DNA of 64,000 nt from assembly GCF_017811815.1 (NCBI RefSeq), contig NZ_JADKZI010000005.1:62001-126000 (forward strand), read 5' to 3'. The position numbers and the translations under genes are program-made. Under the pieces are notes generated by a model. That model did not search any database and was not told the DNA's origin. It was given only the letters and a program-made list of their open reading frames with translations. Below, piece after piece: positions 42,999-52,128 of this stretch. This stretch comes from Flavonifractor sp. AGMB03687 (GTDB lineage: Bacteria > Bacillota > Clostridia > Oscillospirales > Oscillospiraceae). Every line of letters begins with the position of its first letter. The first letter of the stretch is position 1.

Positions 42999-43655
42999 AT
43001 GGAACGGAAGGAACATTTGGATGCCATTTTACCTTTGATGCATTTTTTCAGCGAAATGCTGGGACCGGATGCTGAGATCATTTTATATGACGTGGATGAT
43101 CGGGTGGTGTATCAGGTCCTCAATCCCATGGACGATGAAATGATTCCCGGCAGCGAGATGCGTTCTTTGGAACGTAGTCTGTTGGACTCCAAAACCTACG
43201 AAAAAGAAGATTTCATCGTCAATTACCGGGCACTTTCCCGCTCCAAGCATAAGCTGAAATCTGCCACCTTCTTTTTGAAAAACAACCCGGAGCGGCAGCT
43301 GAAGGGCATGATCACCGTCAACATCAATGTGGAGCGGCTGGTGGAGCTGCGGGACGCCCTCAATGTGATGATCTCGGGCTATCGGCCCTACGAGGCCCCC
43401 GCCAAAAGCCCCTTTTACAACAGCTTTGAGGTATCGGTGGAAGGACTGGTATCCAGTGCGATCCGGGAAGAGCTGGATCGCTTCGGGGTGGAGCCTACCC
43501 GCCTGAGCTACCAGGAGAAGATGGAGATGGTACGCAGTCTGGACGAAAAGGGCATCTTCCTGGTAAAGGGCGCCATTGCCGAGCTGGCCTCCGCCCTCAA
43601 AACCACGGAGACCAGCATCTACCGCTATCTGAACAAGCTTCAGGAGCAGTCCTGA
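42999..43655 (+). CDS. YheO/DauR-like PAS-HTH transcriptional regulator
   Basis: The 218-residue protein has an N-terminal YheO-like PAS domain (about 5-120, LPLMHFFSEMLGPDAEIILY) and a C-terminal DauR-type helix-turn-helix (about 150-215, LSYQEKMEMVRSLDEKGIFL, IAELASALKTTETSIYRYLN). GAGGAG precedes the ATG. The PAS domain probably binds a small ligand. Placement after tnaA and the transporter makes it the best candidate regulator of tryptophan catabolism. In other bacteria such proteins control D-amino-acid or transporter genes. Confidence 0.85.
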   Translation: MERKEHLDAILPLMHFFSEMLGPDAEIILYDVDDRVVYQVLNPMDDEMIPGSEMRSLERSLLDSKTYEKEDFIVNYRALSRSKHKLKSATFFLKNNPERQLKGMITVNINVERLVELRDALNVMISGYRPYEAPAKSPFYNSFEVSVEGLVSSAIREELDRFGVEPTRLSYQEKMEMVRSLDEKGIFLVKGAIAELASALKTTETSIYRYLNKLQEQS

Positions 43656-43665
43656 ACCCATAAAC

Positions 43666-43699
43666 AAAAAAGCGTGCTGCAAATGCAGCACGCTTTTTT
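43666..43699. terminator. Bidirectional terminator between the regulator and the flavodoxin gene
   Basis: AAAAAAGCGTGCTGC / GCAGCACGCTTTTTT with an AAAT loop gives U-runs on both strands. Confidence 0.92.
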
Positions 43700-43700
43700 A

Positions 43701-44207
43701 TTACGCCTTCATGGCCTCCCGGGCAAAGTCGGCGGCCTGGTTCAGGTCGTTCTGATCCGGGTGGATCAGGGCCAGGTCAAAGGCCTGGATCATGGACTTG
43801 AGTCTGGCATTGTCCGGATCGACCTTCAGCTGTTCCTCGTACCGGTCCCGGATGGTCTGGGGCATCTTGCCGGTGCAGAAAAAGCTGCTCACCACCTGGT
43901 TGCCCTTGGGGACCCCCGCCTTGAAGCGGTCGGACAGGGAGGCAAAGTACAGCTCGGAAATGCCGAAGCCGGCGGTACCGAAGAGGGCCACCCGCTTGCC
44001 ATACAGGCTATGTAAAAACTCCTTCATCTCGGCGGTACAAAAGCCCTTGTCGGTCCAGGACCCGGCGAAGATCAGCTCCGCCTGGTCCACATTCTGGGGC
44101 GGCGGGCCAAAGGCCACGATGTCGTGGCCCTCACAGGCGTCCTTGATGGCCTGGGCCACCTGGGCGGTGTTGCCGGTCTGGCTGTCAAATACAATGGCGA
44201 TCTTCAT
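43701..44207 (-). CDS. Flavodoxin-family protein
   Basis: The ATG at 44207 follows AAAGGAGG and gives 168 residues. The FMN phosphate loop is DSQTGNTAQVAQAI (residues 8-21), followed by FAGSWTDKGFC and ALFGTAGFGISE, which fit the flavodoxin fold. It probably carries electrons in the cytoplasm. The C-terminal 40 residues are helical and not typical of short flavodoxins. It is the last gene after rnhA, about 45 bp away. Confidence 0.85.
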   Translation of the reverse strand: MKIAIVFDSQTGNTAQVAQAIKDACEGHDIVAFGPPPQNVDQAELIFAGSWTDKGFCTAEMKEFLHSLYGKRVALFGTAGFGISELYFASLSDRFKAGVPKGNQVVSSFFCTGKMPQTIRDRYEEQLKVDPDNARLKSMIQAFDLALIHPDQNDLNQAADFAREAMKA

Positions 44208-44227
44208 AGGTCCTCCTTTGGACAATG

Positions 44228-44256
44228 GACGGGTCGATGTGGGCATCGACCCCTAC
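44228..44256. repeat. GTAGGGG-type palindromic intergenic repeat, copy 1
   Basis: On the minus strand GTAGGGGTCGATGCCCAC continues into CATCGACCC, a palindrome. Its first TAG is the stop codon of rnhA. Confidence 0.6.
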
Positions 44257-44690
44257 TTATACTTCCGGCTTTCAGCCACCGCCAGCTCGTCACAACGATT
44301 GTTATACGGGTTGTCGGCGTGACCCTTGACCCAGTGGAGGTGGACCGTGTGGTAGTCGCACAGGTCCAGCAGGGTGGCCCACAGGTCGGGGTTGAGGGCG
44401 GGCTTCTTGTCCCCCTTCACCCAGCCTCTGGCCTTCCAGCCCCGGGCCCAGCCCTTCTCCAGGGCGTCAATGACGTACTTGGAGTCGGAGTAGAGCTCCA
44501 CGATGCAGGGCTCCTTCAGGGCCTTCAGAGCGGTGATGACGCCGGTAAGCTCCATGCGGTTGTTGGTGGTGTGGGCCTCCCCGCCAGAGAGTTCCTTTTT
44601 GAACTCCCCGTATTGCAGAATGGCCCCCCACCCGCCGGGGCCCGGATTGCCGGAACAGGCCCCGTCGGTGTAAATGGTAACTGTTTTCAT
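44253..44690 (-). CDS. rnhA: Ribonuclease HI
   Basis: The 145-residue protein has the catalytic set of the family: Asp in [11 protein letters not shown], Glu in [10 protein letters not shown], Asp in YSDSKYVID and a C-terminal Asp in NNRCDELA. It degrades RNA in RNA-DNA hybrids. The stop codon is supplied by an adjoining repeat element. It lies in a minus-strand group after gyrA. Confidence 0.96.
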   Translation of the reverse strand: MKTVTIYTDGACSGNPGPGGWGAILQYGEFKKELSGGEAHTTNNRMELTGVITALKALKEPCIVELYSDSKYVIDALEKGWARGWKARGWVKGDKKPALNPDLWATLLDLCDYHTVHLHWVKGHADNPYNNRCDELAVAESRKYK

Positions 44691-44700
44691 GCGTTTCCTC

Positions 44701-45057
44701 TTACAGCTCCTTCAAAATCTCCTGCCGCTTCTGCTCATACTCCTCGGCAGTGATGAGCCGGCGGTCGTAGAGGGACTGGAGCTGCTCCAGCCGCTGCTGA
44801 GGGTCGCCCTTGGGGTCGTCCGCCGACACCCCTTCCTCCTCAATGTGGATCTCGGGGCCCAGATACTTTTTGCCAAAGGCCTGATAGAAATTCATGCCTA
44901 CGATGCCCACGGCAATGAGGGTCCACAAAATGCCGAAGGCGCCAAAGGTAGGAATGACCAAAAAAAGACCAATTCCCACAAAGATGCAGCCCATGATACC
45001 ACCGAAGACCGAGCCGGTCTTACTGGGGCGATAGGTCACTCTCTGTCTTCTGCGCAT
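44701..45057 (-). CDS. Small membrane protein with C-terminal SHOCT domain
   Basis: The 118-residue protein has a basic N-terminus ([16 protein letters not shown]), two hydrophobic helices (about 18-37 and 40-60) and a C-terminal SHOCT motif ([20 protein letters not shown]). SHOCT domains are thought to mediate oligomerisation. It starts 3 bp after gyrA, so it is probably co-transcribed. The function is unknown. Confidence 0.8.
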   Translation of the reverse strand: MRRRQRVTYRPSKTGSVFGGIMGCIFVGIGLFLVIPTFGAFGILWTLIAVGIVGMNFYQAFGKKYLGPEIHIEEEGVSADDPKGDPQQRLEQLQSLYDRRLITAEEYEQKRQEILKEL

Positions 45058-45060
45058 AGA

Positions 45061-47565
45061 TCATACCTCCTCGGTAGTCTCCGCGGCTTCCTCTTCCTCC
45101 TCGTGGTCGGTGCGGGCGAAGGAGATCACCTTGACCCCCTCCTCCAGGTTCATGATCTTGACGCCCTGAGCGGTACGGCCGTAGGTGGAGATGCCAGACA
45201 CCGCCATGCGGATGATGACGCCGGCGTCGTTGATGACCAGCACGTCGTCGTTGTCGCTGACCACCTTGACCCCCACCACGGGGCCGGTCTTCTCGGTGAC
45301 GTTGTAGCCCTTCAGGCCGAAGCCGCCTCGCTTCTGGGGACCGTCGGCACGGATATACTCATCCATTTCGGTGCGCTTGCCGTAACCGTTCTCGGTGATC
45401 ATCAGCACCTGATGGTCGGGCTTGGTGCGGGCGGCGCCCACCACGAAGTCACCGGGACGCAGGTTAATGCCCCGGACGCCGCAGGCGTCGCGGCCCATGC
45501 AGCGCACGTCGGTCTCCTTGAAGCAGATAGCCATGCCGTCGTGGGTGACGATGAGGATGTTCTGCTCCCCGTCGGTCTCCCGGACGGTGATGAGCTCGTC
45601 TCCCTCCTCCAGGGTGATGGCCCGGATGCCCGCCTTGCGGGCGGTAAAGATGGAGGAGAGCTGGATGCGCTTGACGGTACCCGCCCGGGTGACCATCACC
45701 AGATACCGGTCCTCGGGGAACTCCCGCAGGTGGATCATGGCGGTGACCTTCTCGTCCTGCTCGATGGGCAGCACGTTCACCAGGTTGGTGCCCTTGGCGG
45801 TACGGCCGGCCTCGGGGATCTGGTAGCCCTTCTTCCGGTGGACCCGGCCTTTATTGGTGAAGAAGAGGATATAGTCATGGGTGGAGGCGGTAAACACCGT
45901 ATCCACGTAGTCCTCCTCCTTGGTGGCCATGGCGGTGATGCCCTTGCCGCCCCGGCGCTGGGTGCGGTAGGTGGAGGCGGGGGTACGCTTGATGTAGCCG
46001 CCGGCGGTGAGGGTGAAGACGCACTCCTCCTCCTCGATGAGGTCCTCGATGTCGATCTCGTCCTCCACATCCTGGATCTCGGTGACGCGGTCGTCGCCAT
46101 ACTTGTCCCGGATGGCGGTGAGCTCGTCCTTCAGCACGCCACGGATCTTCTCCTCGCTGGCCAGCAGCTCGTTGAAGTAGGCGATGCGGGCCTCCAGCTC
46201 CTTGTACTCGGCCTCCAGCTTCTCCCGGTCCAGGCCCTGGAGGGCTTTCAGGCGCATGTCCAGAATGGCCTGGGCCTGGACGTCGTCCAGACCGAAGCGG
46301 TTCATCAGGTTCTCCTTGGCGTTGTCGTAGCTGGAGCGGATGATGTGGATGACCTCGTCAATGTTGTCCTGGGCGATGAGCAGGCCCTCCAGCAGGTGGG
46401 CGCGCTCCTGAGCCTTCTTCAGGTCATACTTGGTGCGGCGGACGATGATCTGCTCCTGGAAGGCGATGTACTCGTCCAGGATGTGCCGCAGGGACAGGAT
46501 CTTGGGCTGGGACTGGTCGTCCACCAGGGCCAGCATGTTGATAGCAAAGGTGGTCTGGAGCTGGGTCTGGGCAAACAGGCGGTTGAGCACCACCTGGGGG
46601 TTGGCGTCCCGCTTGAGCTCGATGACCACCCGCATGCCGTTGCGGTCGGACTCGTCCCGGATGTCGGAGATGCCCTCCAGACGCTTGTCCTCCACCTGGT
46701 CGGCCATGTTCTTGATGAGCTGGCGCTTGTTGACCTGGTAGGGGATCTCGGTGACGATGATGCGGGTGCGGTCCTTGCCGAACTCCTCAAACTCGGTGCG
46801 GGCCCGGACGCACACACGGCCCCGGCCGGTGGCGTAGGCGGCCCGGATGCCGGAGCGGCCCATGATGATGCCCTTGGTGGGGAAATCGGGGCCCTTCACG
46901 TGCTCCATCAGGTCGGGCAGAGTGGCCTCCGGATTGTCCAGGATGCAGATGGCGGCGTCAATGACCTCCCGCAGGTTGTGGGGCGGAATGTTGGTGGCCA
47001 TGCCTACGGCGATACCCGCCGAGCCGTTGACCAGCAGGTTGGGGAACCGGGAGGGGAGCACACGGGGCTCCTTGCGGCTCTCGTCAAAGTTGGGGTCCCA
47101 GTCCACCGTGTCCTTCTCGATGTCCCGCAGCATCTCGTCGGAGATCTTGGACATGCGGGCCTCGGTGTAACGGTAGGCGGCCGGGGGATCGCCGTCGATG
47201 GAGCCGAAGTTGCCGTGGCCGTCCACCAGGGGGTAGCGCATGGAGAAGTCCTGGGCCAGGCGGACCAGGGCGTCATACACGCTGGCGTCGCCGTGAGGGT
47301 GGTACCGGCCCAGCACGTCGCCCACGCAGGTGGCGGACTTCTTGAAGGGCTTGTCGGCGGTCAGGTTGTCCTCGTACATGGCGTACAGGATGCGCCGGTG
47401 GACCGGCTTCAGGCCGTCCCGCACGTCGGGCAGGGCGCGGCCCTTGATGACGCTCATGGCGTACTCGATATAGGACTGCTCCATCTCCTTCACCAGCGGT
47501 GAGGTGACGATGGTCTGGTCCGGATACCGGATCTCCTCCGGGTCGTACTGTGGCTTTTTGCTCAT
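45061..47565 (-). CDS. gyrA: DNA gyrase subunit A
   Basis: The ATG at 47565 gives 834 residues beginning [17 protein letters not shown], with a modest GAGAGG ribosome site. The winged helix has [20 protein letters not shown], with the catalytic Tyr in [10 protein letters not shown] and six C-terminal beta-pinwheel blades (GyrA box QRRGGKG). Position 83 (E. coli numbering) of the quinolone-contact loop is Ala and position 84 Ser, the reverse of E. coli; Asp87 is kept. The acidic tail is [15 protein letters not shown]. Confidence 0.97.
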   Translation of the reverse strand: MSKKPQYDPEEIRYPDQTIVTSPLVKEMEQSYIEYAMSVIKGRALPDVRDGLKPVHRRILYAMYEDNLTADKPFKKSATCVGDVLGRYHPHGDASVYDALVRLAQDFSMRYPLVDGHGNFGSIDGDPPAAYRYTEARMSKISDEMLRDIEKDTVDWDPNFDESRKEPRVLPSRFPNLLVNGSAGIAVGMATNIPPHNLREVIDAAICILDNPEATLPDLMEHVKGPDFPTKGIIMGRSGIRAAYATGRGRVCVRARTEFEEFGKDRTRIIVTEIPYQVNKRQLIKNMADQVEDKRLEGISDIRDESDRNGMRVVIELKRDANPQVVLNRLFAQTQLQTTFAINMLALVDDQSQPKILSLRHILDEYIAFQEQIIVRRTKYDLKKAQERAHLLEGLLIAQDNIDEVIHIIRSSYDNAKENLMNRFGLDDVQAQAILDMRLKALQGLDREKLEAEYKELEARIAYFNELLASEEKIRGVLKDELTAIRDKYGDDRVTEIQDVEDEIDIEDLIEEEECVFTLTAGGYIKRTPASTYRTQRRGGKGITAMATKEEDYVDTVFTASTHDYILFFTNKGRVHRKKGYQIPEAGRTAKGTNLVNVLPIEQDEKVTAMIHLREFPEDRYLVMVTRAGTVKRIQLSSIFTARKAGIRAITLEEGDELITVRETDGEQNILIVTHDGMAICFKETDVRCMGRDACGVRGINLRPGDFVVGAARTKPDHQVLMITENGYGKRTEMDEYIRADGPQKRGGFGLKGYNVTEKTGPVVGVKVVSDNDDVLVINDAGVIIRMAVSGISTYGRTAQGVKIMNLEEGVKVISFARTDHEEEEEAAETTEEV

Positions 47566-47599
47566 GCTGTTGCCTCTCAATCTTCATGATAGGGGTCAA

Positions 47600-47667
47600 G
47601 GGCGGGGCGTCGAGGACGCCGCCCCCTACGGATTTCCTTTGTAGGGGCGGGCCTCCCGGACCGCCCG
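47600..47667. repeat. Inverted pair of GTAGGGG-type repeats between gyrB and gyrA
   Basis: Copy 2 (47600-47631) reads on the minus strand CCGTAGGGGGCGGCGTCC onward to GCCCCGCCC. Copy 3 (47641-47667) reads on the plus strand GTAGGGGCGGGCCTCCC then GGACCGCCCG. They face each other across 9 bp. A related hairpin lies at 55815-55847 (ATAGGGGCGGGGGAGC with a CCGCCCC arm). Confidence 0.65.
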
Positions 47668-47672
47668 TTCCC

Positions 47673-49613
47673 TTAATAATCCAAATTCACCGCGTACTTG
47701 GCGTTGCGCTCGATGAACTCCTTCCGGGGCTCCACCTTCTCGCCCATGAGGATGGTGAAGGTCTGGTCGGCGGCCACGGCATCATCCAGCTCGATGCGCT
47801 TGAGGGTACGCCGCTCCGGGTCCATGGTGGTCTCCCACAGCTCGTGGGGGTTCATCTCGCCCAGGCCCTTATACCGGGAAATATCCACCTTGGCGTTGGG
47901 GTTATCGCCACGCAGCTCGGCGGACACCTGGTCACGCTCCTCGTCGGAGAAGGCCACACGGGTGGTCTTGCCCCGGGTCAGCTTGTACAGCGGCGGCACG
48001 GCGGCATAGACGTAGCCATGCTCAATGAGGGGCCGCATGAACCGGAAGAAGAAGGTGAGCAGCAGGGTGCGGATGTGGGAGCCGTCCACATCGGCATCGG
48101 CCATGATGATGATCTTGTGATAGCGCAGCTTGGAGATGTCGAAGTCGTCTCCGATGCCGGCGCCCAGGGCGGTGATGACGGGGGTCAGCTTGTCGTTGCC
48201 GTACACCTTGTCGGCCCGTGCCTTCTCCACGTTGAGCATCTTGCCCCACAGAGGCAGGATGGCCTGGAAGCGGCTGTCCCGGCCCTGGGTGGCGGAACCG
48301 CCTGCGGAGTCGCCCTCCACGATGTAGATCTCAGTGAGCTCGGGGTTGACCTCGTTGCAGTCCCGCAGCTTGTCGGGCATGGCGGCGCCGCCCAGAGCGG
48401 TCTTCCGGCGGATGGACTCACGGGCCTTGCGGGCGGCCTCACGGGCCCGGTTGGCCATGAGGGCCTTCTCCAGAATGGCCTTGCCCACGGCGGGGTTCTC
48501 CTCCAGATACTCGGTCAGCTTCTCGGTGACGATGGAGTTGACCAGGGTGCGGATCTCGCTGTTACCCAGCTTGGCCTTGGTCTGGCCCTCGAACTGGGCC
48601 TCGGTGAGCTTGACCGAGATGACGCAGGCAATGCCCTCCCGGCAGTCCTCGCCGGACACCTTGTCGTCGTCCTTCAGCAGCTTCATCTTTTTACCGTAGT
48701 TGTTGAGTACGGTAGTCAGCGCCCGTTTAAAACCCTCCTCGTGCATGCCGCCCTCGGGGGTGTGGACGTTGTTGGCGAAAGACACAATGGTCTCGTTGTA
48801 GCCGTCGTTGTACTGGAAGGCCACCTCCGCCATGGAGTCGTCCTTCATGCCGGACATGTACACCACATCGGAGTGGATGGGGTCCTTGGAGCGGTTGATG
48901 AAGGACACAAACTCCCGGATACCGCCGGCGTAGTGCATGGTGTCGTGCTGCTCCTTGCCGGGGCGGTTGTCGATGGTATGGATGCGCAGACCGGCGTTGA
49001 GGAAGGCCTCCTCCCGCATGCGGGTATGGAGGGTGTCATAGTTGTACTCGGTGATCTCAAACATCTCCGGGTCGGGCTTGAACACCACCTCGGTGCCGTG
49101 GCGATCGGTGTCCCCCACCACCTGCATGGGCTGGGTCACCTTGCCCCGGGAGAACTTCATCTCATAGATCTTGCCCTCCTTGTGGACCCGAACCTCCAGC
49201 CACTCGGACAGGGCGTTGACCACACTGGCGCCCACGCCGTGGAGGCCGCCGGACACCTTGTAGCCGCCGCCGCCGAACTTGCCGCCGGCGTGCAGGATGG
49301 TAAAGACCACCTCCAGGGCGGGCAGACCGGTCTGGGGCTGGATGTCCACGGGGATGCCGCGGCCGTTGTCCACGACCGTGATGACGTCGCCCTCTCCGAT
49401 GGAGACGGTGATCTCATCGCAGTAGCCCGCCAGGGCCTCGTCGATGGAGTTATCCACAATTTCGTACACCAGGTGGTGCAGGCCGGACTCACTGGTGGAG
49501 CCGATATACATGCCCGGGCGCTTGCGGACGGCCTCCAGGCCCTCCAGCACCTGGATCTCGGAGCCACCGTACTCGTGCTCCACCTGGGTGGTGCTGTTCA
49601 ATTCTTCAGACAT
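47673..49613 (-). CDS. gyrB: DNA gyrase subunit B
   Basis: The 646-residue protein has the GHKL ATPase motifs ([36 protein letters not shown]), the TOPRIM EGDSAGG and [14 protein letters not shown]. The C-terminus is [25 protein letters not shown] precedes the ATG. It introduces negative supercoils together with GyrA, 107 bp downstream. The two genes are separated by the inverted repeat pair. Confidence 0.97.
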   Translation of the reverse strand: MSEELNSTTQVEHEYGGSEIQVLEGLEAVRKRPGMYIGSTSESGLHHLVYEIVDNSIDEALAGYCDEITVSIGEGDVITVVDNGRGIPVDIQPQTGLPALEVVFTILHAGGKFGGGGYKVSGGLHGVGASVVNALSEWLEVRVHKEGKIYEMKFSRGKVTQPMQVVGDTDRHGTEVVFKPDPEMFEITEYNYDTLHTRMREEAFLNAGLRIHTIDNRPGKEQHDTMHYAGGIREFVSFINRSKDPIHSDVVYMSGMKDDSMAEVAFQYNDGYNETIVSFANNVHTPEGGMHEEGFKRALTTVLNNYGKKMKLLKDDDKVSGEDCREGIACVISVKLTEAQFEGQTKAKLGNSEIRTLVNSIVTEKLTEYLEENPAVGKAILEKALMANRAREAARKARESIRRKTALGGAAMPDKLRDCNEVNPELTEIYIVEGDSAGGSATQGRDSRFQAILPLWGKMLNVEKARADKVYGNDKLTPVITALGAGIGDDFDISKLRYHKIIIMADADVDGSHIRTLLLTFFFRFMRPLIEHGYVYAAVPPLYKLTRGKTTRVAFSDEERDQVSAELRGDNPNAKVDISRYKGLGEMNPHELWETTMDPERRTLKRIELDDAVAADQTFTILMGEKVEPRKEFIERNAKYAVNLDY

Positions 49614-49642
49614 TTGAAAACCTCCAAGTTATGTCCAGAGTA

Positions 49643-49700
49643 GAGCGTTGAGAGCGGAGATATGGGATCTCGGGATAAAATATCTCAACTCTCAACGCTC
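49643..49700. repeat. Long inverted repeat in the gyrB leader
   Basis: GAGCGTTGAGAG (49643-49654) and CTCTCAACGCTC (49689-49700) are exact inverted copies. They enclose GAGATAT (49657 region) and ATATCTC (49680-49686). The hairpin would sit in the transcript between remB and gyrB. Confidence 0.7.
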
Positions 49701-49713
49701 CAATCTTCTTAGT

Positions 49714-49977
49714 TCAAACCAGTGTATTGTTTTCCGCCCGCCGCAGCAGAGTGGCGGCGGAGAGCTGGCACAGATAGACCACCGGCGGTCCCTCCCGCCG
49801 GTCGCACAGCACGAAGGAGCGGGGCAGATCGTCGGACACGTTGACCAGCCGCCCCTCCTTCTCCGCCCGCTCCAGAAAGGACCGGGTCAGGTGGGAGGAG
49901 CTGGTGTTGTCCAGATCAAATAGTCCCACCACGTCCCGAAAGGGGACCACCACGTTCTGGCCCAGATGCAGATACAT
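49714..49977 (-). CDS. remB: Extracellular matrix regulator RemB (DUF370)
   Basis: The 87-residue protein begins MYLHLGQNVVVPFRDVVGLF and continues DLDNTSS, typical of the DUF370/YaaB family found between recF and gyrB in Bacillus. RemB acts with RemA in matrix gene control in B. subtilis; its role here may differ. Its start codon directly follows the stop of the upstream membrane protein gene. Confidence 0.87.
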   Translation of the reverse strand: MYLHLGQNVVVPFRDVVGLFDLDNTSSSHLTRSFLERAEKEGRLVNVSDDLPRSFVLCDRREGPPVVYLCQLSAATLLRRAENNTLV

Positions 49978-50289
49978 CTACTTGTCCTCCTTTCTGTCCC
50001 GGACGATTTTGGGCTTCCACAGCCATCGGTACAGCCGCCAGCCCAGAAAGAGCCCCACAAAGAACCCCAGGGCGGGCAGGCCGGGGATGAAGAGCAGCTG
50101 GGTTACCGGTGAGTTGTCCGACTCCCACAGGTTGAGCCGGTGGAACACCACGTACCCCGTCACCAGGGCGGCGGCCGCCGGGGGGATCAGCTTCCACAGC
50201 CTGCTTCCCTTCCGGGTGAACTGGCACACCAGAAATTCCAGCAGAAAGCCCCCCACCAGCGGGAGCAGAGCAAGGATCAAAAGTATCAT
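49978..50289 (-). CDS. Small membrane protein between recF and remB
   Basis: The ATG at 50289 follows AGGAGA and gives 103 residues. Three hydrophobic helices are predicted (about 1-22, 32-50, 62-88), with a strongly basic end (WKPKIVRDRKEDK). No family is recognised. It sits inside the otherwise conserved replication operon and is coupled to remB by adjoining stop and start codons. Confidence 0.65.
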   Translation of the reverse strand: MILLILALLPLVGGFLLEFLVCQFTRKGSRLWKLIPPAAAALVTGYVVFHRLNLWESDNSPVTQLLFIPGLPALGFFVGLFLGWRLYRWLWKPKIVRDRKEDK

Positions 50290-50341
50290 AGGCTTCTCCT
50301 GAATCTTATCCACATATGGGGCCAATTTTGTGGAAAACCAA

Positions 50342-51448
50342 TTACCCCACCAGGGCCCCGTCCCGGATGTGGAAGGTACGCCCCTCCCCCAGCCGGTCCA
50401 GGCTCATTTCCTCGCAGCAGGTGATAAAAACCTGTCCTCCGTTGATGCGTTTGAGGACAAATTCCTGTCGTTTGTGGTCCAGCTCGCTGAGCACATCGTC
50501 CAGCAGCAGCACCGGCCACTCCCCTGTCTCCTGGAAGAAAATTTCCCGGGAAGCCAGCTTGAGAGACAATGCCGCCGTCCGGGTCTGGCCCTGGGAGGCG
50601 AAGGTTTTGGCGCTCACTCCGTCCAATTCCACGATCAGATCGTCCTTGTGGGGGCCGGACAGACACTGCCGCACCTCCAGCTCCGCCTTCCGGTGGGAAT
50701 CCTGGTGTTTCAGCAGCTGTTCCAGCAGGGTGCGGGTGGGAGCCAGGGGATCTTCGATGGTGCTCACCGTCTGGTAGCGCAGCCCCAGTTCCTCCCTTCC
50801 GCCGGAAAAATCCCGGTGGATGGGGGGCGTCACCTCCTGAAGCCGCTTCACAAAGTAGGCCCGGTAGTGGATGAGCATTGCGCCGGTCTGGGCCATACGC
50901 AGATTGAACTCATCCAGGGTGTCCAGCAGCGAGGGGTGCTCCTCCCAATCCCGCAGAATCCGGGTTTTATGTTCATAAAGACGCCGGTATTCCGCCAAAG
51001 CCTCGGCATAGCGGGGCCGCAGCTGACAGATGCAGCTGTCCAGAAACTTGCGGCGCACCGCGGCCCCCTCCCGGATGAGCCACAGATCCTCCGGGCAGAA
51101 GAGCACGGTGTTGAGCACCCCCGCCAGCTCCCCGGCGGTCTTCAATTTCACGCCGTTGGAGAAAAGCTGCCGCCGCACCCCCCGGCCCAGCCGGGCCTCC
51201 AGGGTGAAGTCCCGCCCCCGGGAAAAGACCTCCGCTTTCACAAAGGCATGGTTCACTCCCATCTGGATCAGCTCCCGGTCGTACCGGGCCCGGTGGGAGG
51301 AAGCGGTGGACAGGTAGGCGATGCCCTCCAGCAGGTTGGTCTTGCCCTGGGCATTCTCCCCCCAGATCACATTGACATTGGGAGAAAAATCGCCCTCAAA
51401 GTGCAGATAATTGCGAAAATAATCCAGGCAGACCGACTTTACGATCAT
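50342..51448 (-). CDS. recF: DNA replication/repair protein RecF
   Basis: The 368-residue SMC-like ATPase has Walker [16 protein letters not shown] (about 30-44), signature [18 protein letters not shown] and Walker [13 protein letters not shown]. It loads or positions RecR/RecO at gaps. It overlaps the S4-domain gene by 4 bp. The order dnaA-dnaN-(thioesterase)-S4-recF matches other Firmicutes apart from the inserted gene. Confidence 0.96.
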   Translation of the reverse strand: MIVKSVCLDYFRNYLHFEGDFSPNVNVIWGENAQGKTNLLEGIAYLSTASSHRARYDRELIQMGVNHAFVKAEVFSRGRDFTLEARLGRGVRRQLFSNGVKLKTAGELAGVLNTVLFCPEDLWLIREGAAVRRKFLDSCICQLRPRYAEALAEYRRLYEHKTRILRDWEEHPSLLDTLDEFNLRMAQTGAMLIHYRAYFVKRLQEVTPPIHRDFSGGREELGLRYQTVSTIEDPLAPTRTLLEQLLKHQDSHRKAELEVRQCLSGPHKDDLIVELDGVSAKTFASQGQTRTAALSLKLASREIFFQETGEWPVLLLDDVLSELDHKRQEFVLKRINGGQVFITCCEEMSLDRLGEGRTFHIRDGALVG

Positions 51449-51657
51449 AAAACTTCCACGCGCAGGTCATCCAGGGTAACCACGTCGCCGGGGCGCAGCT
51501 TCTTGCCCCGCATGGTACACACCTGGCCGTTGACCTGGACCTCTCCGTCCTGGATGCGCTCTTTGGCCTCCCCGCCGGTCTCCACCAAACCTTCAAACTT
51601 CAGCAGGGACTCCAATTTGATAAATTCCGTTGTGATTTTGGACTGAATGGTCTTCAT
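51445..51657 (-). CDS. S4-domain RNA-binding protein (YaaA/RlbA type)
   Basis: The ATG at 51657 gives 70 residues: a single S4 fold with [39 protein letters not shown] and PGDVV. It is the conserved small gene between dnaN and recF in Firmicutes. It overlaps neighbours by 4 bp on each side. It probably binds rRNA. Confidence 0.9.
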   Translation of the reverse strand: MKTIQSKITTEFIKLESLLKFEGLVETGGEAKERIQDGEVQVNGQVCTMRGKKLRPGDVVTLDDLRVEVL

Positions 51658-52094
51658 ACTTCCGAATTTCTCCCTTCTTCGTGCAGGGATTGCAGCAGTT
51701 CCCACAGATCGGGCAGCGCCCGCTTCAGGGCCACCGGCCGGGCCTTGGCCCGGTCGTAGAAGAAGTGGCCGGAGGTGCCCTCCGCCCGCAGTTCCCCGGT
51801 GTCCACGCTGATCATTTTATAGGAAAGCTGCATTTTGGCGGGAGACAGGGACTCCACCGCCATGTGGATGGCCACCGTCTCCCCGAACCGGGTCATGGAG
51901 CGGTACTTGCAGCTGACGTCGGTAACGGCAAAGTCGATGCCCGCGTCCACCGCCCTGTGGTAGCTCCAGCCGATCTGATCCATAAAGTCGGTACGGGCCT
52001 CCTCCATCCAAAGGATATAATTTCCATGGTGGACGATGCTCATGCCATCGGTCTCATAAAATTGCACTTTGTGCAGGTAAGGATGCAATTCCAA
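51654..52094 (-). CDS. Acyl-CoA thioesterase of the hotdog (YbgC/4HBT) family
   Basis: The 146-residue protein has the family motif [20 protein letters not shown], which contains the catalytic Asp and following hotdog helix. [20 protein letters not shown] is also typical. It hydrolyses acyl-CoA thioesters; the substrate is unknown. Its location between dnaN and the S4 gene, with a 4-bp overlap, is unusual for this replication operon. Confidence 0.88.
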   Translation of the reverse strand: MELHPYLHKVQFYETDGMSIVHHGNYILWMEEARTDFMDQIGWSYHRAVDAGIDFAVTDVSCKYRSMTRFGETVAIHMAVESLSPAKMQLSYKMISVDTGELRAEGTSGHFFYDRAKARPVALKRALPDLWELLQSLHEEGRNSEV

Positions 52095-52128
52095 GGTGTT
52101 TTTCCTTTCTTTTGTAACGGGCGGCAGA

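Noticed and set aside
44674-47502. 942-codon plus-strand frame opposite gyrA
   Set aside because: It is an antisense shadow of a well-conserved gene, with Val/Gly/Leu/His bias and no recognisable domain.
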